Shown one piece after another: positions 17,213 to 25,300 of a DNA stretch of 28,799 bases. Source of the DNA: Phaeoceros laevis (lineage: Eukaryota; Anthocerotophyta; Anthocerotopsida; Notothyladales); contig JBNGIQ010008086.1 in NCBI GenBank assembly GCA_049999765.1, positions 1 through 28,799 of the forward strand, given 5' to 3'. The position numbers were made by a program, and so were the translations under genes. Positions within the stretch are counted from its first letter, which is position 1. Every line of letters starts with the position of its first letter. A model generated the notes under the pieces. That model was not told the DNA's origin and did no database searches. It saw only the letters and a program-made list of their open reading frames with translations.

Positions 17213-18829
17213 CTAGAAAAGGAGCTCGATCGATGAACCAGCGGGGGTTGCAGCAGAATTCGAATTGCCAGCCTCAGAGTTTGGAGGTAGTGGTGGTCGG
17301 GAGTCTGACACCACGAACTTTTCCATGCTGCCACCATAATTACGGTGGTCACGCCCCTTGTTCATGGCCGATTCAGAATTATAAGCAAACTTCGAGAGAT
17401 ACGGACTGTCTGCCCGTCCCCTGCTGCCTGATGGTCTTCTGTAAGGCTGCTCGCCTTCCGACCTGGTTTGCTTTCCCCCATACGGCCTTTTTTGTGCCCG
17501 CTCCGCCATGACGGCTTTCCGATCAGCATCTTCGATGAAGGCTGCAGGCTTAATCCTCTTCTCGATGAATCTCGCCGAGAACCCTGAGTCAGTAGCAAGC
17601 AACCTTTTCGTGCAGTTAGCAGCATACTCTTTTGCAGCGGCTATCATTTTCTCTCGACAAACAAAAAAATGATGTGTGCTTTGATGTATCACAGGTGCTG
17701 CTGGTATTCACCCAGACCACTAGGGCAGCCCATTGCGTTGCCAAGCTCAGGTTAGGAAACAACTCTTCCAAATGTTTCAGCATGTACCATAATGCTTGAT
17801 CAAACCAGACAATTTGACCTGGATAGTGTGCACTGTCGTCTTTTGGATGGAGATCAACACACACGCACTTGATATAGGGCCTAAGCCAGTTCCACCAATT
17901 CCTCTCATGGCCCTTCTCTCGCTGGGTGCCAGTTTTCATTATGCCTTTGATCTTGCTCAGCATGAACTCGTTGTGTTCAAAGCGCTTTGGATCGAATTGC
18001 TTTTGCCTAGGACCGAGCGCAAGCTCCTTATACTTGGCATATGCTAGCGTCCCGCTGTTGGCTTCTTTTGCAATCTGCAAGCTCTTCTGGAGACAGATCA
18101 ATCATTAACTGTAAAACTTCAAGCGTGAAAGGCGCAAGGTAATTGATACTGCTTCCCGACCAAATCTTGTGATTGATGTGTGCAACATCAGCCTCCAACT
18201 CCCGCTGTGGGACGACGGGTACCGGACATTCGTCACTTGGGGGCAGAGTTCTTTTGAATCATGGCATGTTCCCATGCTTGCGCTATGTAATCCTTTAGGA
18301 AACCTTTTGTCCGCCTCAGGTATGTTGTCTGTTTGAACACCTGAATGGGTGAAGGTCCCATCCGCAGCAAAAGCACGGTCTGGATCACGCACTCCCATCG
18401 GCACCTTGCAGGCCTTGGCAATTTTGATGCGGGTTTCCTTGCATGCAGCCTCCAACTTACCATCTGCCTCAACGAACTTCTTGAGTAGGGTTTCACCGTG
18501 CCGCAACTGTTTCAAGCCTTCTGTTGGGTCCTTGTTTGTGAGCACGGCCAGCCTCCACAAATCGTTGAAGGAAAGTGTATCCAGGAGGGTAGGGTCCGTC
18601 ATCCCGTACTCGTCCACATTCATCTCAATGGCCATGTCGTGCCTCTGCACTTTGAGGTGGAAATCAGCAGTGCTGATTGACGCTAGTGCGGCCTGGCACT
18701 CTGGAGATGGAACGATGAAACCTTCATGATTGTAGCCAATCTAGATCTTCACAAGGTTGGCGTGCCAGTCTCCGAGTGGAGATGTCTGCTCACGCACACA
18801 AAAATAGGCCAAGGCATGAGTGGCAGTCA
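17213..18829 (-). pseudogene. Unknown gene, ~530 codons, frame broken at homopolymers
   Basis: Minus-strand coding sequence is evident but split over frames. From 18829 the reading runs TATHALAYFCVREQTSPLGD and passes a TAG (18741-18743). It continues through DEYGMTDPTLLDTLSFNDLW, HGETLLKKFVEADGKLEAA and DRAFAADGTF, then a Trp-rich middle (ERNWWNWLRPYIKC) and ALWYMLKHLEELFPNLSLAT. The C-terminus is basic and low-complexity, ending at TAG 17213. Frame changes occur at A4 (18305-18308), C5 (18239-18243), A4 (18066-18069) and T7 (17663-17669) as read on the minus strand. Reading across them leaves one coherent protein, so at least some may be assembly errors. GATGCAG just upstream could be a splice acceptor, implying earlier exons. 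I recognise no family. It may be a host gene or a transposon Gag-like protein. Confidence 0.5.
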
Positions 18830-19679
18830 ATAAAAACCTGCATCTTGGGTAGTGTGATTGGGTCTACCCAAAAAACGTGCTGAAAACAAAAAAGCATGGA
18901 AGCAAAACTGAAAGCCGCTATAAAAAGAACATAGTTGTGCAAGCATTGTTGACTGTACAACCTGTACAGTTTCCTACCAGCATAGTTGACATAAAAAAAG
19001 CATTGGTTGTACAGAAGCAAGGTGATGAGAGATCTGGGGACCAAACCAGATCCCTGACAGGTAGGTAGGTTCAAGGTAGGTGCAAAATGCAAGAGCAAGG
19101 CTCCATTAGAAGTCCCATCACACAAACCTTCTTGCAACACTTGCTTAAGAGAAGAACACAAGGATTTACACATTTTTCAAGACAACTTTCTCTTCACCTA
19201 CACTTGTCCTAGGAAAGCACACCAACTAGCAGAAAGTAGCAAATATGTTTATATTAAAACACATTCTCCACTTAGATCACAAAGAGATGTGAAGGGTGAG
19301 TTCACACCCTTCCCTTCTCCTTCATCAGCCATCAAAGAAGGATCATGGGGCCCATGTTTCTAGTGCATTGGTGGGACATGGGTCTCCTTGCACCTTCAAG
19401 AAAATCCCTAAAACAGCAACAGCAACATAGCCATACCTTGGGTGCCATTTTTTTGTAGCATTAAGCATGCAAAAATGACAAGGTTTGGCTTTTCTACTTT
19501 GGAAGAAGGGCAGATTAGGGTAAGCGATGAAGAAATGGCTGGGGAGCGTTAAGCGATGAAAAAATGGCTGTCCCGGGAGGGGGATGATGATGGAGCCTCC
19601 ACGTGGATACTCGGCTACTGTTAGCAGGTTCAGGCTGATTGGTTTAGGGTTTTGATTGATTGGGTTGAGGAGTTGAGCG
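18830..19679. other. Spacer without recognised gene
   Basis: Nothing I can name. It holds a GGTAGGTAGGTTCAAGGTAGGTGCA stretch (19061-19082 region) resembling the sequence just left of element 1's LTR (2428-2456), and an inexact direct repeat AAGCGATGA(A)GAAATGGCTG at about 19522-19570. Confidence 0.45.
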
Positions 19680-19797
19680 GATACTGAAGGCTCCGCGGGC
19701 GGAGGCTCCACCGTGGAGGCTCCACGGGTGGCAGCTCGGAGGCTCCGCTGCTGGAGGCTCCACGGGTAGCGGCTCCGCCGGTGGAGGCTCCACAACC

Positions 19798-19827
19798 TTT
19801 AGGTTTAGGTTTAGGGTTAGATTTAGG
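19798..19827 (+). repeat. Telomere-like TTTAGG/TTTAGGG run
   Basis: TTTAGG, TTTAGG, TTTAGGG, TTAGA, TTTAGG in succession: a short degenerate interstitial copy of the plant-type telomere repeat inside the minisatellite. Confidence 0.6.
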
Positions 19828-19901
19828 TGGAGGCTCTAAAGGCGGGCAGCCGTGGAGACTCCAACCGCGGTTGGGTTGGAGGCTCCAACTGCGGTTAAAG
19901 A

Positions 19902-19978
19902 CTCCACCCTCAAAGGCGGGCAGCCGTGGAGTATCCACGGCGTAGAGTCTCCACGGCTGCTTGACTTTGAGGGTGGAG
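19902..19978. repeat. 77-nt two-stem fold-back
   Basis: The outer arms CTCCACCCTCAAAG (19902-19915) and CTTTGAGGGTGGAG (19965-19978) are perfectly complementary over 14 bp. The inner arms GCAGCCGTGGAG (19920-19931) and CTCCACGGCTGC (19949-19960) pair over 12 bp. The loop is 17 nt, with 4-nt internal bulges on each side. Confidence 0.8.
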
Positions 19979-20010
19979 CCTCCACGCCTACCGTGGAGAC
20001 TCCGGCCACA

Positions 20011-20333
20011 TTTTGATGTCCGGTTATTGTTGGTGACAGTGCAGTTATTCTCAGCAAACTTTTTCACGTCAGCACACTTGTTCAAGTCCATGTCCACAAC
20101 ATTGTATGAGTTCCTATGTGCTCCTGAAACCCTTGAAAAGAGGGTCCCTCCGCTCGTTTCTTTGCTGCCTTCACATATCTACAGAGCCCTATTGACATAC
20201 ACACAAAGCCCGATTCTCCGCAAAGGAGTTGGTCATGATCATGCATTTCTCGATCGCTGCTAAAAATGGAGGCAAGATAGTTGGAGTAGGTCCCCTTTCT
20301 GAAGTGTTTTTCTAATAGTATTCTGATAGTCAT
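20011..20333 (-). other. Unrecognised minus-strand open frames
   Basis: Frames at 20333-20082 (KHFRKGTYSNYLASIFSSD) and 20100-19990 (MDLNKCADVKKFAENN) look protein-like but are out of phase and short. They lie upstream of the 17-18 kb relic on the same strand and could be separate exons or fragments. No motif recognised. Confidence 0.2.
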
Positions 20334-21374
20334 CAGTGGCCTTCAATGACCAAACCGCCACCGCCATAGCCATCACAGCGATAGCCGTTGCTAGTTGTGG
20401 AGCCGAATGTCCTGGTGGTGTCTGTTGATCACGTCGGGCGTGTCACAGTGCTACTTGCCCTGGTTGATCTGGAGGTGCAGGAGGTCGGGGGGGAGGTCTG
20501 CTGACTGCCTGGCTACACAAAGCACCGAAACCCAAGATCCAAGCAGGACAGGACCTAGGACTGCATGACATGTTTGAACCCTGCAGAACAGAATATGACA
20601 AATCGCAACAGAACACAGCACAGGAGCATGGCAGAGCACCGCAGGGGCGAGAAGGGCGAACCCTCTTGGCTGGCACCGTGACCACAACCGCCGCACCACC
20701 AGCCGCCACAGCCGAGCTTCCTTGAGCCAACCCGCCATAGCCACCACGCCATAGCCCAGCATGACCACGAAGGCGGGCTCCTGGCGGCAGCGACGATCTG
20801 GGGGCCTACGATCTGGCAATGACGATCTGAAGGAGGCCTACGATCTGGCAGTGACGATCTGAAGGAGACCCGCAAGGCGATGCCACGCCGTGAGCCTCCA
20901 ACCTCACCTACCAGCCTGCTGCCTCCATTCCTTGAGGCCGCGCGCCACCGTGAGCTTGCAAAAATGCAAATTTTTTTAAAATTGCGAAGTTCTGAAAATC
21001 CCAAATTTTGCAAAATTGCGAAATTTTGTTCGCCAAAGTTCTTGCAAAATTGCAAGATTTCGCAATTTCTTTCTCCTTTCACAAACTCCCTTTTTGTGAA
21101 TTCGCTCCTTGCAATTGCTTCCCATTTTCTCACAACTGCGGTCTTGTAGGCAGGGCGTCACATTGTGAAGCCGAAAATTTCATTTCTCCTGGGGTAGCGC
21201 ATCCAGCGCTAGAGCCCAGTGCTCCTACTCGGCATCGACATCAACCAGGCTGCTACTAGCCCACATCTCAGATTTTAAACAAGCAGAGATGTCGCCCGAC
21301 TCTCAATGCTATTTTGCATGCTCTTGCAGATTCTATCAAATCTAAGAGCCAATGTGTGAGCACTCGCTCTATCT
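20334..21374. other. Spacer left of the 21.4-kb LTR, no gene recognised
   Basis: It contains a ~32-bp tandem repeat (20784-20872) and an A/T-rich stretch at about 20955-21085 with repeated TTGCAAAATTGC- and GCGAAATTTTG-type words. If the LTR/PBS at 21375-21603 belongs to a minus-strand element, this would be the start of its internal region, apparently non-coding, as in non-autonomous LTR elements. Confidence 0.4.
20784..20872. repeat. ~32-bp tandem repeat (GACGATCTG...CTACGATCTGGCA)
   Basis: Three units share TGACGATCTGAAGGAGGCC and TACGATCTGGCA with few changes. Confidence 0.7.
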
Positions 21375-21386
21375 GCTCTGATACCA
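21375..21386 (-). other. Primer-binding site (tRNA-iMet type), fourth LTR element
   Basis: On the minus strand TGGTATCAGAGC follows a sequence ending TTCTCTA, just as in the copia elements. It marks the 5' end of another minus-strand LTR element. Confidence 0.8.
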
Positions 21387-21603
21387 TAGAGAATTAGAGC
21401 ATGCACTAGGAAAACATGAATGAATTGATTAGATTAGGGTAGATGGCCTCGGGGGCCTCAGGGGTCGGTTTAAATAGCGGTCCTACCTAAACAATGTACC
21501 CTTTCGGAAAGTCGCGACCCTACGTTTAGACCCTTAACTAACTAATTAACTAACCCTTAGGCTACTCTGCTATCTAGTTAGGTCTAACTAGGTCTTCTTT
21601 ACA
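21387..21603 (-). repeat. Candidate 5' LTR of a fourth LTR element
   Basis: On the minus strand it runs from TGTAAAGAAGACC to ATTCTCTA, 217 bp, ending directly at the PBS. The 3' end TA is shared with element 3's LTR. The sequence contains TAGTTAATTAGTTAGTTAAG and GTCGCGAC. Its start coincides with the point where the gypsy chromodomain breaks off, so it was probably inserted there. No partner LTR was found; the left boundary of the element is unknown. Confidence 0.55.
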
Positions 21604-21940
21604 TCTGAAAGGTGATATCCACGCCAATGAACTAAAAACTGTAACTGACCCTTCGAAACGCGGTGCTTCAGTATGGCCTGAACTTCAAAAAACTCCTTGC
21701 CACCACTCAGGATTGGTGCAGGTCGCTCTGGTGGTGTCCCATGGTATGTTTTAAGCAAAGAGGCGTGGAAGACGTCATGAATATGCCAGGACTCTGGAAG
21801 TTTCAATTTATACGCCACTGCTCCAATTCGTTCCAGGACTTCGTGTTGTAAGGCCTGACGGGAGCAGACCCCAACATGTCCTTTGGTCTCTCTCATGCTA
21901 ATAGTGGTCATATCAACTATCAACGCTCTTAGGTTTGCCT

Positions 21941-21969
21941 ACTGTCAATGAGCTCCTCTCATTGACAGT
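21941..21969. repeat. 12-bp perfect inverted repeat
   Basis: ACTGTCAATGAG and CTCATTGACAGT around loop CTCCT, inside the segment that splits the gypsy GPF/Y module. Confidence 0.9.
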
Positions 21970-22030
21970 CCCCCACAAAAGGCAGCGCACCCAATTCCCA
22001 TGTTGAGTCGACTAAGGTGTGTTCTACCAT

Positions 22031-22060
<30 letters not shown>
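22031..22060. repeat. (TAC)10 microsatellite
   Basis: Ten perfect TAC units. On the minus strand they read as GTA (Val) codons directly after the GPFEV motif. Confidence 0.95.
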
Positions 22061-22063
<3 letters not shown>

Positions 22064-22590
22064 AAATGGGCCTAACCATTTGGGGTTAAGCTTGGATTCA
22101 CCAGCCTTTAAAGGAATGTTCCTGGAAGACAACATGATCATATCCCCAAGCCTGTAAGTCACATCCCGTCGTCTTTTGTCTGCTTGTTGCTTTTGTTTAT
22201 TTCTGGCCTCATTGGCCATACACCGTGCCGAGTTGAGTATCCTAGCCCTTTCTGCCAAGTAGTCATGTGTTGCTGGAACCTTATTGGAGGCTGCTGCTGT
22301 GGACAAAAGTGTTCTAGGATTGTGGCCTCCACTCTTGAAAGAAAAAAGGGGTGACACCTGTGGTCGCGCTGACAACATTATTCATAGCGAACTCCACTAA
22401 ATGCAAGTAACAGTCCCACTTCTCCTGTTGCTCTCCTGTATATGCTCTTAACATAATCTCAGCCACCTGATTCGCCTTTTCAGTTTGTCCGTCACTGGCT
22501 GGGTGATAGGCCGTTGAAAAACATAGTTTAGTTTGCAACCCTACATGCACTGCTCTCCAAAAAGCACCTGTAAACCTGGGATCTCTGTCA

Positions 22591-22834
22591 TGTTGGTATT
22601 AGGGTAGCCAGCATTTTAGGGTTATTTAATTATTTAATTAATTAGGTTAAACTCTAAATAGGGCCTGATATGAATCGCTAGATTCGTATCGGTGCCTCTA
22701 ATAGTCGCGACCTAAACCTAACCGACACCGTTCCACCCCAACGGTCGTCTCCACGCCTTTTTAAGGCCCACGGCCTAATACAAGATCATCTCTTCTCCTA
22801 ATCTTCGCTTGCTCGATCCTAATTTAGCCTTTTA
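22591..22834 (+). repeat. 5' LTR of copia element 3
   Basis: 244 bp, from TGTTGGTATTAGGG to GCCTTTTA, directly before the PBS. It therefore ends TA, not the usual CA. A hairpin lies at 22667-22690. CTTTTTAAGG near 22755 is a possible TATA-type element with a CT-rich stretch downstream. Confidence 0.88.
22667..22690. repeat. 10-bp hairpin in LTR of element 3
   Basis: Arms GATATGAATC and GATTCGTATC around loop GCTA, with one T-G mismatch. The core TACGAA/TTCGTA resembles element 2's LTR hairpin. Confidence 0.7.
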
Positions 22835-22846
22835 TGGTATCAGAGC
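22835..22846 (+). other. Primer-binding site (tRNA-iMet type), element 3
   Basis: TGGTATCAGAGC directly after the LTR. The ORF0 ATG begins 3 nt later. Confidence 0.93.
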
Positions 22847-22849
22847 CCG

Positions 22850-23026
22850 ATGGACCCTGCTGCGCCCCCTACCATCTGCGAAATTTGCAAGAGCACCTGC
22901 TGCATCAAGAACCTTCCCCATGAGCATTTCAGGGCGATAATTGCTGCATTAAAGAATTCTCTTAGCAGGTTTGGGAGCATGGCAGAAGTCTTTCTAGCAA
23001 GCGCAGTTGACCATTTTTATTCTTGA
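22850..23026 (+). CDS. ORF0, conserved 58-aa Cys/His microprotein of copia element 3
   Basis: ATG at 22850, TGA at 23024-23026, 58 codons. It lines up without gaps with ORF0 of element 2: 31 of 58 residues are identical, including Cys10, Cys13, Cys18, His26 (followed by Phe-Arg), RFGSMA at 40-45, FLA at 48-50 and VDH at 53-55. An extra Cys sits at 17. The ORF is intact although gag-pol in the same element has two stops. An out-of-frame ATG at the LTR/PBS junction (TTTATGG) precedes it. A zinc-bound fold is inferred from the Cys/His pattern. Possible roles, all speculative, are translational control of the downstream frames, RNA packaging or a silencing antagonist. Confidence 0.75.
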   Translation: MDPAAPPTICEICKSTCCIKNLPHEHFRAIIAALKNSLSRFGSMAEVFLASAVDHFYS

Positions 23027-23036
23027 GTCTTGCGCA

Positions 23037-23567
23037 ATGCCTAGACAAAGAGGAAGGCGCAACGCCCCATCGTGTGACCCCTTTGCAGGCAGGCCTGGAC
23101 AAAGTGCGGCAGATCAGCATCATAATCTGCAGCATTTCTTCTCAACTTGCTGTAGCCCCCTAGTTGCACTCTCAAATTCAGAACAAAGAGCACAGCTACT
23201 AGCACGCACCAACCTGTGCAGTTCTTGTTCACGCAAGCTTGACACCTCTTCATGCACAATTGATAAACTTCACTTAAAAATTCAGGATCTGGTCAAGGCA
23301 CAATCAAATAGTACCAAAGAACACATTTCTGCCATAAAGAACCAGGTCCACTCACTCAGCCGTCACGTTGAGTCTCTATCACGACAAGTCTATGACCTGA
23401 ACACAGCACAACACACACAACCTGCTGTCAGGACCTTAGACAAACCTCCAATTGTGCAAAATCCAACTGCTGATCTCATAAAAATGTCACAGGCCTACCT
23501 AGCCTCTTTTCCAACCCAGCTTGAACAAATTCAGGCCTTGGAGGCTGAGGCATCTCAACCTCTGTGA
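23037..23567 (+). CDS. ORF1 accessory protein of copia element 3 (176 aa)
   Basis: ATG at 23037, 10 nt after the ORF0 stop; TGA at 23565-23567, 11 nt before the gag ATG at 23579. The start MPRQRGRRNAP matches element 2's ORF1. A Cys-containing stretch (LCSSCSRKLDTSSC) lies at about 61-74. A long heptad-like region follows at about 78-120 (DKLHLKIQDL, HISAIKNQVHSLSRHV, LSRQVYDL) and predicts a coiled coil. It is longer than the element 2 copy (176 against 112 aa), mainly before the coiled coil. Residues beyond the shared MPR.RG.RR and LSRQ..DL motifs have diverged. A frame open upstream to 23007 has no ATG. No membrane or enzymatic motif; function unknown. Confidence 0.72.
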   Translation: MPRQRGRRNAPSCDPFAGRPGQSAADQHHNLQHFFSTCCSPLVALSNSEQRAQLLARTNLCSSCSRKLDTSSCTIDKLHLKIQDLVKAQSNSTKEHISAIKNQVHSLSRHVESLSRQVYDLNTAQHTQPAVRTLDKPPIVQNPTADLIKMSQAYLASFPTQLEQIQALEAEASQPL

Positions 23568-23578
23568 TCAGGGGGCAC

Positions 23579-25300
23579 ATGTCATATAACAACCGAGGGC
23601 GAAGATTACATAACCCAAACCATAGTGGTAGGGGTAGAGGTAGAGGAAAGGGTCGCCAACAGAACACTAATCCAGATTTTGTTGTTGATCCTTTATCCTT
23701 TAATCAACAATCCACGTCCTCACAGTCAAGCACAACTACATCAGAATCTATAAATAGTCACGCAGCCCAATTAGGAAGAGTTGCACTTGCTGCACATGCA
23801 GCTGTTTTAAATATGGGTACACAACAACCCAACACGGTGACTAACAATACTACCGTACACAATTTAAAGGTAGATTTTGAAGAAAAAGACAGATTTAATG
23901 GAACACAATTTGACATCTGGTCATTACGGGTACAAACCATCCTCAAGGAACATGACCTCTGGGGGGTAGTAACAGGGTCTGTACCCAAACCTCCAACCGG
24001 ATCAGCACAGGCTGACATTGATGCATGGACAAAATTGGATTTGAGAGCTTTGGGGGTTATCCAAGCAGCGCTGGATGGAACCATGATGTACCATACAAGA
24101 GATGTGGACTCCACCAAGGCTGTTTGGGATTCACTTACTCAGGTTTATCAAGTTACCAATGGAACCTCGATGGTCAGCACTACAAGGGATTTTTACAACC
24201 TGAAAATGAAAGAACACGACTCAGTCGAACAACATGTCATCAAATTCAGGATGCTCAGATCAAATCTCACTTCTAGTGGCACCAAAACATCTGAGATGCA
24301 GGCTGCTATTGCGTTGCTATTATCTTTACCAGAAAGTTATCGGACCTTCGTCAGCAACCAAAGTTCGTCGCTAAGGAATATTGCTCAGGCAACTCCAGCA
24401 GGCCAAGTACCTGCAGTCACTCTGTCCGACGTGATTGGAGCGCTCCTTGAAGAGGAGTCCACACGTAAGGCAAGCAAAGGTGGAAACTCCCTCCGAGGAG
24501 AGACTTCAAATCGGGCGCTCTACACAAACAGAGGCCCAAGGAAGCAACCACCCCGTCAGCCTTGGCCAAATAACAGTAGCAGTGGCAATTACAAGAAGCG
24601 ACAAGCAGCACCTTCAGCAAAGAAAAAAGGTCCATGCAACTGGTGCCTAATCCCAGGTCACTGGGAGGCTGAATGCCGTAAGAAAAAGGCCAATGAACCC
24701 CGTCGGACAGCACCACCTGAGTCTAATGTTGTTCACCGCAAATCTAGTACCATCCTAGCAGTCTGTATGGTGTCAACAGCATCTAACAAGCATGTATGGT
24801 TCATAGACTCCGGGGCTTCATCCCACATCTGCCATTGCAAGAGGTCTTTCTCTGAATACAGGACTGTTACACCTGGTCAGTTTGTACTTCTTGGGGATGA
24901 TAGTGGTCTACAGATTGTAGGCATAGGATCAGTACCTGTCCTACTTCCAGATAGAACAACACTTGTTCTTACAGATGTCCTCCATGTGCCAGCCATGGTC
25001 AAGAATCTGGTATCTGTCCATAAGTTAACAGCACATAACACCCTGGATGTCTCTTTTAGAGGTCTGCAATGTACTGTTACAGATCCCCAACATAAAAATA
25101 AAGTCTTAGCCACAGGTGCACCTTTCCATGACCTGTATCAGCTGAATATTTCCTCCAAGTTTGGTCTCAAACCTGCACAAGCACATGCCAATGTCAGCCT
25201 TGAAACCCAAAGGAAGGAGGCAGTTATGTTGTGGCATTGCAGACTTGCCCATGTAAACTTTGATAAGCTAAAGGCAATGGTGGCCAGCACCAACCTTTAA
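23579..25300 (+). pseudogene. gag-pro: Gag-protease and pre-integrase part of copia element 3
   Basis: The ATG at 23579 starts gag 11 nt after ORF1 (a GTG at 23564 is open in frame but is not a likely start). The N-terminus is basic with a GRGRGRGKGR tract. The copia Gag domain (RFNGTQFDIWSLR) is near 104, the CCHC knuckle CNWCLIPGHWEAEC near 353, and the protease motif WFIDSGASSHICH has its Asp near 410. The first half of the zinc-binding pre-integrase region (LWHCRLAHVNFDKLK) follows. It ends at TAA 25298-25300; element 2 has Tyr at this position, so TAT/TAC-to-TAA is likely. The frame continues beyond. Confidence 0.9.

Larger units (their letters stand above)
19680..20010. repeat. GGAGGCTCCAC self-complementary minisatellite
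   Basis: Many degenerate copies of GTGGAGGCTCCAC, palindromic around a central G, in both halves of the region, with variants such as GGCAGCTCGGAGGCTCCG. The array can base-pair within itself. Open frames here (Arg, Ser and Leu rich) are by-products of the repeat. Confidence 0.75.
21604..22590 (-). pseudogene. Ty3/gypsy chromovirus integrase C-terminus and chromodomain, broken
   Basis: The minus strand encodes the 3' end of a Ty3/gypsy pol. The integrase core end is clear (DRDPRFTGAFWRA, STAYHPASDGQTEKANQ, LVEFAMNN), then a linker (LAERARILNSARCMANEARN, DVTYRLGDMIML), the GPF/Y module (LNPKWLGPFEV, later ERIGAVAYKLKLPESW and HDVFHASLLKTY) and a chromodomain (FFEVQAILKHRV, LQFLVHWRGYHLSD). 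Chromodomains direct chromoviruses to heterochromatin. A frameshift lies at a T6 run (minus strand; 22342-22347). About 218 bp (21843-22060) with a (TAC)10 microsatellite splits the GPF/Y module. The fragment is cut by element 3 at 22590 and by another LTR at 21603. Confidence 0.88.

Noticed and set aside
19343-20097. Minus-strand frames rich in Arg, Ser, Leu and Pro
   Set aside because: They translate the GGAGGCTCCAC minisatellite.
20443-21133. Several 95-190-codon minus-strand frames around 20.5-21.1 kb
   Set aside because: They arise from GC-rich and tandem-repeat sequence, are mutually overlapping, and show no recognisable domain.
22021-22378. Poly-valine tract as part of a real integrase variant
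   Set aside because: The Val codons are a (TAC)10 microsatellite on the opposite strand, and the module resumes about 200 bp later, so this is an interruption.
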